From an uncultured Mucilaginibacter sp. (lineage in GTDB: Bacteria > Bacteroidota > Bacteroidia > Sphingobacteriales > Sphingobacteriaceae), in assembly GCA_903864275.1 (NCBI GenBank), contig CAIPFE010000008.1, positions 152,989-216,988 on the forward strand: 64,000 nt of DNA, written 5' to 3'. This document shows positions 45,627 to 54,396 of the stretch, piece by piece. The notes under the pieces were generated by a model. That model was not told the origin of the DNA, ran no database searches, and was given only the letters and a program-made list of their open reading frames with translations. How positions within the stretch are numbered: position 1 is the stretch's first letter; each line of letters starts with the position of its first letter. The position numbers were made by a program, and so were the translations under genes.

Positions 45627-47036
45627 TTATCTGGGTATTATCGTAGATATCTTTGTGTATATGATATTTAGCTTGATTTGAAGAGGGGAACTTTTATCCG
45701 ATCCAACTGCAACTGTACGCGACCCTACCTGCGGGGTTTCCGCAATGTCAATCCCGGAGGTATTGGTATTGTCTACAGGCGCTATAAAGGTCCCATAGTC
45801 AACGGTTTTACCAAGCAAAAGATCCTGTAAATAAGCAGTTAAAATAAAATGATATTCATTCTGAGTCGAAATATAAAACCCTCCAAAAACAGCGATACCG
45901 CCTGACCGCGGATCGGCGCCGCCATCCTGGATACTCGTCCGCTGGTGGGCAAGGTCGAGCTGGTACATGGTTATTCTCGGTATCGGTGTATATGGAACAT
46001 AAGTGCCGGGGCTAGGCGTCACCACTAATTCAGCCCGGTTCAACACGATGTCGCTATCCTTTTTTAATAATGCGCCCCTGATATTTGCCAGTAAATGAGG
46101 GAAGCTTACCTTGGCCTTCAACCCCCCCAACCCCTGCAGGTAAAATGTATTCCTTGAAGCGGTGGCATTATTTAGCTCGGCCTGAATTGTTGTTGTATAG
46201 GTATGGCTTATCTGCGAGGCGAAGCTTGATACCGGCAGATAAACAACCGCGGTGTCAATAGTCGTTCCGTTTACAGATCTGTAATATACAGCTAATGAAT
46301 CTGATGGCTTGATCATAAATACACCACCCGGCCCGGTAGTTTTTGTTTGATCAAGCGTTATATACAAGCCTTTAACGGTATTTTGAAAAACGTCGTTTGA
46401 AGCCAGCACTGTACTGCTCTGATTAAAAAGGTAGGTAGTAATAAAGCTTGTATTGATCGGTATCCGTACCTGCGGCGGCACTTTAACAAGTGTATCGGGA
46501 GCCCCCGCTATAATGTGGAAGATTTTTATCGAATCGTGGGTCCTCGCATTAAATGTAAGGGAACCAATTAAATTCGAGGAATCATAGTTCCATTTCTTGG
46601 TATTATAATAAGGCGCATTGTCTACAAACTTTTCATTCAGCTTATAAACATTAACTCTATAAGAAGAAGTAATTGAATCGCCATAAAATCCGTTTGCATA
46701 GCTAAGTACCAGCCTGGCCGAGTCGATAGTTATTGTCCCGGCCGGAAGCGAGTAAGCACTACTGCCGGGTAAATTAAGGTCGGTAGCAAGGTTTGATACA
46801 GATACACCAAAAATCGGGTCGGTAAAATAACCCAATGGATTTTTTGCAAGGGAGGGGGCAGTTAGCACAGAGTCATCTTTAACAGTATTGACAATGATTG
46901 TTGAAGTATCAACCAGCGTCCCGTTTACCTGGCCGGGATTATTGATACCCAGCCCAATCGAACCCTGGTTTTTACAACTACTTAAAATAAAAAGACTTAT
47001 TAACAGGGTCAATAAGTCTAAACGGAAAAATTTCAT
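45627..47036 (-). CDS. DUF4270 lipoprotein
   Basis: A 469-residue lipoprotein (lipobox LSSC). IGLGINNPGQVNGTLVDTSTIIVNTV, NPLGYFTDPIFG and the later RAELVVTP are DUF4270 features; the mature protein is beta-rich. The family is found next to the short GlgA-like gene in many Bacteroidota, as here (stop of that gene is 15 nt upstream). The function is unknown; an outer-membrane, surface-exposed location is likely. ATG at 47036 (MKFFRLDL) gives the normal lipoprotein signal. Confidence 0.8.
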   Translation of the reverse strand: MKFFRLDLLTLLISLFILSSCKNQGSIGLGINNPGQVNGTLVDTSTIIVNTVKDDSVLTAPSLAKNPLGYFTDPIFGVSVSNLATDLNLPGSSAYSLPAGTITIDSARLVLSYANGFYGDSITSSYRVNVYKLNEKFVDNAPYYNTKKWNYDSSNLIGSLTFNARTHDSIKIFHIIAGAPDTLVKVPPQVRIPINTSFITTYLFNQSSTVLASNDVFQNTVKGLYITLDQTKTTGPGGVFMIKPSDSLAVYYRSVNGTTIDTAVVYLPVSSFASQISHTYTTTIQAELNNATASRNTFYLQGLGGLKAKVSFPHLLANIRGALLKKDSDIVLNRAELVVTPSPGTYVPYTPIPRITMYQLDLAHQRTSIQDGGADPRSGGIAVFGGFYISTQNEYHFILTAYLQDLLLGKTVDYGTFIAPVDNTNTSGIDIAETPQVGSRTVAVGSDKSSPLQIKLNIIYTKISTIIPR

Positions 47037-47051
47037 ATATGATCTCAAAGC

Positions 47052-47876
47052 TTATACAACATGCGCCAATTCCTCATTGACTATTTCGTCGTAAAAATTG
47101 TAATAATTTTCGAAATCTAAGGTGGAATCGAACTCTAAAACTGATTTATTGCTGTTTTTAACATTATTTAACACATCTTCATCAATATTCTCGCCAGCCA
47201 AAACAATTCCGTCACTGTACTGGATAGCGCCTGCGTACAGGGCCGAGTTTGTCCCGGGTTTGTAGACGTCGGTATGCTTCTCAGTCATATCGCCCATCAC
47301 TGCTTTTTGTGTAAAATCAGGATCCAACTCCTCAGTAAAATCATTATCATAAATAGAGTAAACTACTTTTGAATTTTTGAACGTCGGATCATTTTTATAC
47401 GTAGTTTTTAAATAAGCCGGCACAAGTGCGCTAAGCCATCCGTGGCAGTGGATCACATCAGGGGCCCATCCTAATTTTTTAACGGTCTCGAGGGCGCCTT
47501 TACAGAAGAAGATCATCCGCTCGTCATTATCGGCGTAAAACTTGCCTTCTTTGTCGCCAAACACATACTTTCGCTGAAAATATTCTTCGTTATCTAAAAA
47601 ATAAACCTGCATCCGGGCTGCGGGAATTGACGCTACTTTTATGATCAGCGGATTATCATTGTCGTTGATGATGATATTCATTCCCGACAAACGGATCACC
47701 TCATGCAAACGGTTCCTGCGCTCATTAATATTTCCAAAACGAGGCATAAGGATACGAATTTCGTAACCTTTTTCCTGCATAGCCTGCGGAAGCTGGCGTG
47801 TGATTTCAGAAATTTTTGAGAGTTCAAGGAAAGGGGACATTTCGTGAGTTATAAACAAAAGCTTAGATTTACCCAT
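47052..47876 (-). CDS. Short glycogen/starch synthase-like protein (GlgA N-domain only)
   Basis: A 274-residue protein matching only the N-terminal Rossmann domain of GT5 glycogen synthases (FITHEMSPFLELSKISEITRQLPQAM, DVIHCHGWLSALVPAYL, YSIYDNDF). Full enzymes have about 480 residues and a second domain with the ADP-glucose site, which is absent. The stop is not near any remnant of that domain, so this is a family of its own, common in Bacteroidota beside panC and DUF4270. It is unlikely to be an active synthase. A TATATTTG promoter box lies 51 nt upstream. Confidence 0.85.
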   Translation of the reverse strand: MGKSKLLFITHEMSPFLELSKISEITRQLPQAMQEKGYEIRILMPRFGNINERRNRLHEVIRLSGMNIIINDNDNPLIIKVASIPAARMQVYFLDNEEYFQRKYVFGDKEGKFYADNDERMIFFCKGALETVKKLGWAPDVIHCHGWLSALVPAYLKTTYKNDPTFKNSKVVYSIYDNDFTEELDPDFTQKAVMGDMTEKHTDVYKPGTNSALYAGAIQYSDGIVLAGENIDEDVLNNVKNSNKSVLEFDSTLDFENYYNFYDEIVNEELAHVV

Positions 47877-47927
47877 CACTATATCAGTATTAAATTAAGT
47901 ATAAGAAGTCAAAAAAATTTGAGTTTG

Positions 47928-47958
47928 CAAATATAAGCATTATTATATAAACTGGCAA
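47928..47958 (-). promoter_or_regulatory. Candidate promoter of the GlgA-like gene (TTG-N20-TATATTTG)
   Basis: Minus strand: TTG (47956-47958) and TATATTTG (47928-47935) separated by 20 nt, close to the Bacteroidota consensus. The start codon is about 50 nt downstream. Confidence 0.6.
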
Positions 47959-48022
47959 CCAATTATGCAAGTAAGTTTCGGTAAATTTTAATCAATTGCC
48001 AAATCCTGTAATTTCAACTGAA

Positions 48023-48868
48023 TTGAAAATATTTACTATTAAGAAAAATCTGCAGCAACATTTGCAGCAAATCAAAGCTTCGGATAAAACTATCGGCTTT
48101 GTGCCCACAATGGGCGCACTACACCAGGGCCATCTTTCATTAATTGAACAGGCACAGCAAAACAATGATGAAATTGTTTGCAGCATTTTTGTAAACCCAA
48201 GCCAGTTTAATGACCCAAAAGACCTGGAGAAATATCCCCGCACTATTGAGGCTGATACTAAGCTGCTTGAACAGGCTAAATGCGATGTGCTGTTTAATCC
48301 GCCGGTTAATGAAATATATGATGATAATGAACAATGGCATTTAAACATCGGTGAGATGGAGTCGTTACTCGAAGGAAAATCAAGGCCCGGGCATTACCAG
48401 GGCGTTACCCAGGTGGTTTATAAATTGTTTAACATCGTTCAACCAGATACCGCCTTTTTCGGCCAAAAAGATTACCAGCAATTTCTGATCATCAGTAAAA
48501 TGGTTGAGGCTTTAAAGCTCCCGGTTAAGCTGGTAATGTGCCCGATAATGCGCGAAACCGACGGCCTGGCAATGAGTTCAAGGAATGTTCATCTAAGTGC
48601 TGATGACCGCCAGCATGCACTCGTCCTATCGAGAACGTTGAATTGGGTTAAAAACAACTTTGACAGCGCTCATATCCCCCAATTAAAAAAAGAAGCTGAG
48701 CTTAATGTTCGTAATGAGCCTGGTGTTGAACTCGATTATTTTGAAATTGCCGATGGCAACACATTGCATCCTGCTGATCAAAATACAAAAAATATCATCG
48801 CCCTGGTAGCAGCAAAGGTGGGGAAAACGCGGTTGATTGATAATGTGTTGTTAGTCCATAGACCATAG
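48023..48868 (+). CDS. panC: Pantothenate synthetase
   Basis: A 281-residue enzyme joining pantoate and beta-alanine with ATP in coenzyme A synthesis. GFVPTMGALHQGHLSLIEQA, NPSQFNDPKDLEKYPRT, GKSRPGHYQGVTQVV, FFGQKDYQQ and MSSRNVHLS are all present. No ATG precedes the conserved region; TTG at 48023 gives KIFTIKKNLQQ, the usual N-terminus, and is preferred to TTG at 47996. The last codons (VHRP stop) are part of the CCATAG hairpin shared with the convergent gene. Confidence 0.93.
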   Translation: MKIFTIKKNLQQHLQQIKASDKTIGFVPTMGALHQGHLSLIEQAQQNNDEIVCSIFVNPSQFNDPKDLEKYPRTIEADTKLLEQAKCDVLFNPPVNEIYDDNEQWHLNIGEMESLLEGKSRPGHYQGVTQVVYKLFNIVQPDTAFFGQKDYQQFLIISKMVEALKLPVKLVMCPIMRETDGLAMSSRNVHLSADDRQHALVLSRTLNWVKNNFDSAHIPQLKKEAELNVRNEPGVELDYFEIADGNTLHPADQNTKNIIALVAAKVGKTRLIDNVLLVHRP

Positions 48869-48895
48869 AAGAACTATGGACTATGGACTATGGAC
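48854..48895. repeat. Hairpin of CTATGGA words containing both convergent stop codons
   Basis: GTCCATAGACCATAG (48854-48868) pairs with CTATGGACTATGGAC (48874-48888), one mismatch, 5-nt loop. The right side is three tandem CTATGGA copies (48874-48894). Both genes end inside it: panC with VHRP-stop and the dehydrogenase with VHSP-stop. Confidence 0.85.
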
Positions 48896-49821
48896 AACTC
48901 CCGCAGCTTCTCCGCCATCACCTCGCTTATTTTACGGTACGATTCAAACGTCCAGCCGGCAACATGGGGGGTTAGTATCACTTTGTTTGACTGGCGAAGC
49001 TCATCATACCATTCCTGTTCGGCCAATGCCGGGAATTTTTCTGATTCAATTACATCAAGGCCCGCACCTAAAATTTTACCTTGTTTTATAGCATTCAAAA
49101 CGGCTCTTGTCTGAACCGTTTTACCACGTGCAGTATTGATAAGGAAGATCGGCTTTTTAAAATGAAACACGTATTCGTCATTTACCAGGCCTGTGGTTTC
49201 GGCAGTTAAAGGAATGTGCAGGCTTAAGACATCGCTATGCTTAACAATTTCTTCCATACTTACCTCGCGGGCATACCGGTCGCTAAACCCGGTCTTATAT
49301 TTGTCATAAGCAATAACGTTTACTTCAAACCCCGATAGTTTTTTTGCAAAACTTTGCCCCATAAAGCCATAGCCAATAATGCCGACGGTTTTACCCTTTA
49401 ATTCGTATCCACGGTTAGCCTCACGAAGCCAAACTCCGGCGCGTATCTCTGCGTCAGCAACATTAAAATTATTCATCAGGGCAAGCAGAAGGCCAACTGC
49501 GTGTTCGCCTACGGCATCCATGTTCCCCTCCGGCGCATTTATCAGCGTGATGCCTTTTTCAGCGGCATAGGCCTCGTCAATATTATCCATGCCGGCACCG
49601 GCACGGCAAACGAAGTGCAGGTTAGTGCCGGCATCCAGATACTGCCGGTTTAACTTAAATTTCGAGCGCATCACCAGGCCGCTATAATTGCCCATAATTT
49701 GCAGGGCTTCGTCAGGTTTTATAGTGGGGCGATAGTCGCAGTGGTAGCCCATGGCTTCGGCCCGTTCCATAAAAACAGGGTGGATATCATCAACGATAAG
49801 GATGTTGTTTTTCAAATTCAT
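48874..49821 (-). CDS. D-2-hydroxyacid dehydrogenase (SerA/PGDH-like)
   Basis: A 315-residue NAD-dependent dehydrogenase. VGIIGYGFMGQSFAKKL is the nucleotide-binding site; CRAGAGMDNIDEAYAAEKGI, LINTARGKTV with catalytic Arg, and VILTPHVAGWT with catalytic His complete the family signature. The substrate may be 3-phosphoglycerate or another 2-hydroxyacid. ATG at 49821 starts with MNLKNNILIVDDIHPVF, a normal N-terminus; the frame is open further upstream. The C-terminus (SIVHSP) derives from a palindromic repeat. Confidence 0.87.
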   Translation of the reverse strand: MNLKNNILIVDDIHPVFMERAEAMGYHCDYRPTIKPDEALQIMGNYSGLVMRSKFKLNRQYLDAGTNLHFVCRAGAGMDNIDEAYAAEKGITLINAPEGNMDAVGEHAVGLLLALMNNFNVADAEIRAGVWLREANRGYELKGKTVGIIGYGFMGQSFAKKLSGFEVNVIAYDKYKTGFSDRYAREVSMEEIVKHSDVLSLHIPLTAETTGLVNDEYVFHFKKPIFLINTARGKTVQTRAVLNAIKQGKILGAGLDVIESEKFPALAEQEWYDELRQSNKVILTPHVAGWTFESYRKISEVMAEKLRELSIVHSP

Positions 49822-50042
49822 TTTTAACAAGGATACAAATGTATCAATTAAAGGCATTTGGTTTACCCCCCCTGTGAAGGTGCGCCACGCTGATCTATCC
49901 ATCCCTTCGCTTTTCTAACTATATTGTCGCATCCAAACTACATAGACCTGTCAAAATTGCTCTGTCGGGGCATACTGGCACGCAAATAGCTCTCATATAA
50001 ATTGATATACTTTTTCCGTTTAATCTATTTAATCTGCGAACT

Positions 50043-50609
50043 ATGAAAACTATAAAATTTAAAAAAATAAGCACCGATATAAAATCCCAGGCGCAAAAAC
50101 TTGCGCACCAAGGCTTTAGACAAATATTCGACCGCATTGACCAACTTAATATTAAAAAAGGGGTTGACCGATTAGGCCTGGATAAATTTATCGAACAATG
50201 TGCGTACCTCGCCGCAGGATCGGGCATTATTTCGGGAAGCGGCGGCGCACTTACCGTTTTGGTCGGCATCCCTTTCGACTTTCTGAACCTGATCACACAG
50301 CAATTCAGGGTTACATTAGCTGTGACCTATTACACCAAAGGGAACTATGATATCGGCTATGAAGAATTTATGTCGCTCGTAGCCACTTCGCTTAAAGTGG
50401 AGGCCGGTGTAGCCCTCACTAAAACCATGATGGAAGCCATAGCCGAAAAGATGCTGATGGTTTTAGGCACCAGGACCGCTGAAAGGCTCGTACCTGTAAT
50501 TGGGGCAGCGATCGGCGGAGCGGCAAATTATATTTTTATTAAAAGGATGGCCGCTTCGGTAAAGAAAATGCACCTTACGGTGCAGTCGGCGACTATTGCC
50601 GTCAGCTAA
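50043..50609 (+). CDS. EcsC-family-like protein
   Basis: A 188-residue protein with a basic N-terminus, a Gly-rich hydrophobic stretch (YLAAGSGIISGSGGALTVLVGIPFDFLNLITQQFR) and a second one near the end (LVPVIGAAIGGAANYIFI). The pattern resembles EcsC, a family linked to ABC transport and secretion in Bacillus, but the match is from memory of the pattern and only moderate. It stands alone in its orientation, with no operon partner. Confidence 0.55.
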   Translation: MKTIKFKKISTDIKSQAQKLAHQGFRQIFDRIDQLNIKKGVDRLGLDKFIEQCAYLAAGSGIISGSGGALTVLVGIPFDFLNLITQQFRVTLAVTYYTKGNYDIGYEEFMSLVATSLKVEAGVALTKTMMEAIAEKMLMVLGTRTAERLVPVIGAAIGGAANYIFIKRMAASVKKMHLTVQSATIAVS

Positions 50610-50633
50610 TGAAAAGTTTTGCGCCCGGCATAC

Positions 50634-51365
50634 TTATTTAACCACAAGAGCACCAGGCACCTTGTAAGTTTTTAATTTGTCGAAGGGTATCAGCACATCA
50701 CGATCAGGTTCCATATTTTGTATGGCATGAGGTAATATCTTTTCTATTGAAAGCACTATCCCCTGGTTTGTGAATACATATTTGCCAAACAATTCATCGC
50801 TATGCAGGCTATCAATGGCTGCTTTCAGCTCGTTATAAACATCAATATCTTCGTCCAGGTTTTCACTCTTGTACTTATAAATTCGTTTCCTTAATTCAGC
50901 CTTATAATTATCGAACAGCCATTTTAACCCCCTGGCGTTAATTTCCCTGCTTAAGGGGTATGGTTTTCCGCTACTTATATTTAATGTAAACCACTCTTCA
51001 CCATCGTCCGGGTAGGCAGCGGCAGTTTCAACGTAAATTTTTATTGATAAAATGTCTCGGCTTTCAAAGGTTACTTTGTACCCCAGGCTTGTTATCCCGC
51101 ATTCGCAATCCGCATAGTTTTTTACTACATCCGGCAAATCATCGCCATAAAATATATTTTTATAAGATAACGCCTTTTTTAACGCCGGATATTTGTCAGA
51201 TACTACCGGTAATTCTAACGTATCCAGGTGATCATGATATTTAAGCACCGCTATTTTTTCTGATATGATGCTCTTTTGCAGCGATGGTTTGGTCTGTGAA
51301 TAAGCATGATAAGTCACTGAATAACTGCCCGCCAGGATGATTAAAACCGCTTTTAAGTATTTCAT
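50634..51365 (-). CDS. Hypothetical exported protein, RsiV/DUF3298-like pattern
   Basis: A 243-residue protein with a signal peptide ending AYSQ. The central part (VTFESRDILSIKIYVETAAAYPDDGEEWFTLNISSGKPYPL) recalls the PdaC/DUF3298 type, where a beta-sheet is followed by a helix-rich end. I am not sure of this. A Cys-x-Cys pair (ADCECG) is present. No neighbour gives a functional hint. Confidence 0.55.
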   Translation of the reverse strand: MKYLKAVLIILAGSYSVTYHAYSQTKPSLQKSIISEKIAVLKYHDHLDTLELPVVSDKYPALKKALSYKNIFYGDDLPDVVKNYADCECGITSLGYKVTFESRDILSIKIYVETAAAYPDDGEEWFTLNISSGKPYPLSREINARGLKWLFDNYKAELRKRIYKYKSENLDEDIDVYNELKAAIDSLHSDELFGKYVFTNQGIVLSIEKILPHAIQNMEPDRDVLIPFDKLKTYKVPGALVVK

Positions 51366-51441
51366 CTATTCATTGAAATTTGTATAGCCAATTTCATGGA
51401 AAGATAAAGAATTTTACTCATCCCCGACCGCGTTTACGGCA

Positions 51442-52182
51442 TTAAACGGGCAGGTTGGGAGACGGCGCTGAACCCATGTCCCTCACAAGCGTCCCGATCT
51501 TTTCGCCATTGGCAATTTTCATCAGGTTGCCGGGGATATTCATGTCAAAAACGATGATGGGAAGATCGTTTTCCTGGCAGAGGGTAATGGCAGTCATATC
51601 CATCACGCTGAGGCCTTTGTCGTACACTTCCTGGAAAGAAATTTCATCAAAACGGGTTGCGGTAGGGTCTTTTTCAGGATCGGCGGTGTAGATGCCGTCA
51701 ACGCGTGTGCCTTTCAGTACCACGTCGGCTTTTATTTCGATAGCGCGCAGGGATGCGGCGGTATCTGTAGTAAAGTATGGATTACCGGTGCCTGCGCCAA
51801 ATATCACAATTTTGCCGACCTCTAAATGGTGCATGGCACGTCGGCGGATATATGGCTCGCATATCTGCTCCATTTTTATGGCCGACTGCAGGCGGGTTTC
51901 CACACCAATGCTCTCGAGGGCGTTTTGCAGGGCCATGCAATTGATCACGGTGGCCAGCATGCCCATATAATCGGCCTGGGCACGTTCCATGCCCGATTTT
52001 TCGGCGCTCAAACCCCTGAATATATTACCTCCGCCCACTACAACAGCCACCTCCAAACCTGCGTCATACACCCCTTTAATATCCTGGGCATACTGCAATA
52101 CCTGGTTGTTATCAATTCCGTATTGCTTGTCGCCCATCAGCGATTCGCCGCTAAGTTTCAGGAGGATCCTTTTGTATTTCAT
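51442..52182 (-). CDS. pyrH: UMP kinase
   Basis: A 246-residue hexameric kinase that phosphorylates UMP to [59 protein letters not shown] and [20 protein letters not shown] are characteristic. A minus-strand TATTTTTG box lies 15 nt before the ATG. In many Bacteroidota pyrH follows tsf directly and precedes frr; here nagA intervenes and frr is absent from this window. Confidence 0.95.
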   Translation of the reverse strand: MKYKRILLKLSGESLMGDKQYGIDNNQVLQYAQDIKGVYDAGLEVAVVVGGGNIFRGLSAEKSGMERAQADYMGMLATVINCMALQNALESIGVETRLQSAIKMEQICEPYIRRRAMHHLEVGKIVIFGAGTGNPYFTTDTAASLRAIEIKADVVLKGTRVDGIYTADPEKDPTATRFDEISFQEVYDKGLSVMDMTAITLCQENDLPIIVFDMNIPGNLMKIANGEKIGTLVRDMGSAPSPNLPV

Positions 52183-52197
52183 TCAGTGGAGGTTTGT

Positions 52198-52205
52198 CAA
52201 AAATA
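52198..52205 (-). promoter_or_regulatory. Candidate -7 box (TATTTTTG) for pyrH
   Basis: Minus-strand TATTTTTG, 15 nt upstream of the pyrH ATG, fits TAnnTTTG. It suggests that pyrH has its own promoter although nagA lies upstream in the same direction. Confidence 0.4.
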
Positions 52206-52230
52206 TGGAAATATAATTAGTGTTAAAATT

Positions 52231-53352
52231 TTATGCAGATTTTGTTAAGTAATCGCCTTTAAACACGGTGCCCTGTACTTCAAAGGCCTCGTTAAAAACG
52301 ATGATATCAGCATCAAAACCGGGAGCTACTTTACCTTTTTTAGGCATTTTTGCTAATTGTGCCGGGTAAAGCGAAGCCATATTGATAGCCTCCGCCAAAC
52401 CGATGCCAACATGTTTTACACAGTTTTCTGCTGCTTTAAGCATGGTTAGGCACGACCCGGATAGTGTCCCATCAGGCATGACAAAGCGGTCGCCTTTAAA
52501 CTGATGGTGATAAGTGCCCTCATTGGCGGCGGCAACCGCATCGGTAATTAAAAAAAGTTTATCGCCGAGTTCGCGTTTGGCTAACCGGACCATGGCGAAA
52601 TCAACATGGATGCCATCGTTAACAATACTAGTAAAAGGTTTTTCCTCGAAAATGGCAGGAATATAGCCAGGTTCACGGTGGTGCATTTGCGGCATGGCAT
52701 TGTACAAATGCGTTACTGCATGGATGGGATTATTTAAAAATGATTTGCCCTGCTGGTAAGTGGCGTTGCTATGCCCAGCGGATATGATGACACCATGATC
52801 ATTCAGGTAATCTATCACCTCCTGGTCCTGCAGTTCGGGGGCGATAGTCATCATTTTTATAACACCATCAGCCATTTCTATCCATCGTTCCACTTCTGAA
52901 AGCTTTCCTTTTTTAATGAGATTGGCCGGGTGCGCACCTTTTTTTGCAGGATTAAGGTAAGGCCCTTCGAGGTGCAAACCCCAGAAATTCCCCTTGCTTT
53001 GTTCCCTGAAAGCTTTTGCAGCTTCGATGGCCTTCTCAACAATATCATTCGTGTTAGTAGCTACCGTAGCAAAAAAGCCGGTTGTCCCCTGCGGCAGGAA
53101 ATCGTTTTCCATGCGCTCAAGGGCTGCGGTACTGGGTATGCTACCAAACATCTTGTCGCCGCTGCCATAAACCTGCAGGTCAATAAGGCCAGGGGCCAGG
53201 AACACGCCATTAAGATCAATTTTTTTAGCTTCTGCCGGGACAGATTGTTCATCAACAATACCGGTGATCGTAGCGCCGCTGATCAGAACGGCTTTGCCCG
53301 AGGCTATGACGCCGTCGGAAATAATTTGCAGGTTGTGAAGGGCAGTTATCAT
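52231..53352 (-). CDS. nagA: N-acetylglucosamine-6-phosphate deacetylase
   Basis: A 373-residue amidohydrolase producing glucosamine-6-phosphate and acetate. LAPGLIDLQVYGSGDKMFG, GLHLEGPYLNPAKKGAHP (catalytic Glu), SAGHSNATYQQG, THLYNAMPQMHHREPGYI and LITDAVAA (catalytic Asp) are present. Its product enters the amino-sugar pool made by glmS. It is placed between tsf and pyrH, breaking a gene order often conserved. Confidence 0.92.
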   Translation of the reverse strand: MITALHNLQIISDGVIASGKAVLISGATITGIVDEQSVPAEAKKIDLNGVFLAPGLIDLQVYGSGDKMFGSIPSTAALERMENDFLPQGTTGFFATVATNTNDIVEKAIEAAKAFREQSKGNFWGLHLEGPYLNPAKKGAHPANLIKKGKLSEVERWIEMADGVIKMMTIAPELQDQEVIDYLNDHGVIISAGHSNATYQQGKSFLNNPIHAVTHLYNAMPQMHHREPGYIPAIFEEKPFTSIVNDGIHVDFAMVRLAKRELGDKLFLITDAVAAANEGTYHHQFKGDRFVMPDGTLSGSCLTMLKAAENCVKHVGIGLAEAINMASLYPAQLAKMPKKGKVAPGFDADIIVFNEAFEVQGTVFKGDYLTKSA

Positions 53353-53365
53353 ACTACAAGATTAC

Positions 53366-53393
53366 GTAAAGACACAATGCATTGCGTCTCTAC
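53366..53393. repeat. Palindromic repeat (AGACRCAATGCATTGCGTCT)
   Basis: A 28-nt near-perfect palindrome (12 of 14 pairs) centred on AATGCATT. The sequence resembles the GAGACGCAATGCATTGCGTCTC palindrome that recurs in intergenic DNA of Bacteroidota and other phyla. It lies between nagA and the tsf terminator. Confidence 0.6.
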
Positions 53394-53408
53394 ACCGAAT
53401 TATTATCG

Positions 53409-53442
53409 CAAAAAAAATCCCCTTCGTTTTAACGAAGAGGAT
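53409..53442 (-). terminator. Rho-independent terminator of the rplM-rpsI-rpsB-tsf operon
   Basis: Minus strand: ATCCTCTTCGTT-AA-AACGAAGGGGAT followed by eight T residues, 8 nt after the tsf stop. Confidence 0.85.
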
Positions 53443-53450
53443 CAAAATAT

Positions 53451-54290
53451 TTAAGCTCCTAAAGCAACCCGCTTAAAGGCGGTTACTGTGAGGCCTTTGT
53501 CGACGGTGTTTAAAAACTGGCCAACGCTTTTGGATGGGTCCTTTACAAACTCCTGGTTTAACAAGGTGCTGTCCTTATAAAACCTGTTCAGCCTGCCGGC
53601 AGCAATTTTTTCAACCATTTCTTCCGGTTTACCTTCCAAACGGGTTTGCTCTTTTGCAATTTCAAGCTCACGGGTAATGGTTGTAGCGTCGACACCGTCT
53701 TTATCAATAGCAACAGGGTTCATCGCAGCAATTTGCATGGCCACGTCTTTGCCCGCTTCATCAGCGGCTGCAGGGTTCGAACTTAGAGCAACCAAAACGC
53801 CTAAACGGTAGTTTCCATGTATATACGCGATCACTTTTTCGCCTTCAATAACTTCGTATTTCGAGACGCCTATTTTTTCGCCGATCTTACCAGTTTTGTC
53901 AATAATGGCTTCGCCGATTTTCTGACTGTCAACGGTAAGTTCATTTAATGCATCAAGATTGGCCGGGTTATTTTCAACAGCTGTGCTGGCTATCGCGGCA
54001 GCAAAAGCAATAAACTCAGCATTTTTAGCCACGAAATCAGTTTCGCAGTTCAATTCGATAATTACACCGCGTTTGCCATCAGCCGAAGTGCGTGCTATTA
54101 CAACACCCTCGTTTGATTCCCTGTCCTGGCGACTGGCGGCTACCTTAGCGCCTTTTTTTCTTAAAAAATCTATAGCAGCTTCAAAATCACCGTTTGTTTC
54201 GGTTAAAGCTTTTTTGCAGTCCATCATACCGGCGCCAGTTTGCTGGCGCAGTTTATTTACGTCGGCTGCGGATATTGTTAATGTAGACAT
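53451..54290 (-). CDS. tsf: Translation elongation factor Ts
   Basis: A 279-residue guanine-nucleotide exchange factor for EF-Tu. ISAADVNKLRQQTGAGMMDCKKALTE at the N-terminus (UBA-like) and GVVIELNCETDFVAKN and HGNYRLGVLVAL in the dimerisation domain are standard. It follows rpsB, separated by a large hairpin of GTTGTA/TACAAC words (54302-54392), and ends at a strong terminator. Confidence 0.96.
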   Translation of the reverse strand: MSTLTISAADVNKLRQQTGAGMMDCKKALTETNGDFEAAIDFLRKKGAKVAASRQDRESNEGVVIARTSADGKRGVIIELNCETDFVAKNAEFIAFAAAIASTAVENNPANLDALNELTVDSQKIGEAIIDKTGKIGEKIGVSKYEVIEGEKVIAYIHGNYRLGVLVALSSNPAAADEAGKDVAMQIAAMNPVAIDKDGVDATTITRELEIAKEQTRLEGKPEEMVEKIAAGRLNRFYKDSTLLNQEFVKDPSKSVGQFLNTVDKGLTVTAFKRVALGA

Positions 54291-54301
54291 GTTTTTTGTT
54301 T

Positions 54302-54392
54302 TAAAAGTTGTAGAGGTTGTAATTTGTTATAAAGGTTGTAAATGTTGTATTGTTTCTAACTTTTACAACTTATTACAACCCTTACAACATTT
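54302..54392. repeat. Intercistronic hairpin of GTTGTA / TACAAC words (rpsB-tsf)
   Basis: GTTGTA occurs at 54308, 54317, 54335 and 54344, with GTTATA at 54326. TACAAC occurs at 54364, 54374 and 54383. The two groups face each other, so a long imperfect hairpin separates rpsB from tsf and begins 4 nt from the rpsB stop. Confidence 0.75.
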
Positions 54393-54396
54393 TTAA

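Noticed and set aside
47052..47876. Frameshifted remnant of a full-length glycogen synthase
   Set aside because: No C-terminal GT5 domain sequence is visible in any frame downstream; the DUF4270 gene begins at once. The short form is intact.
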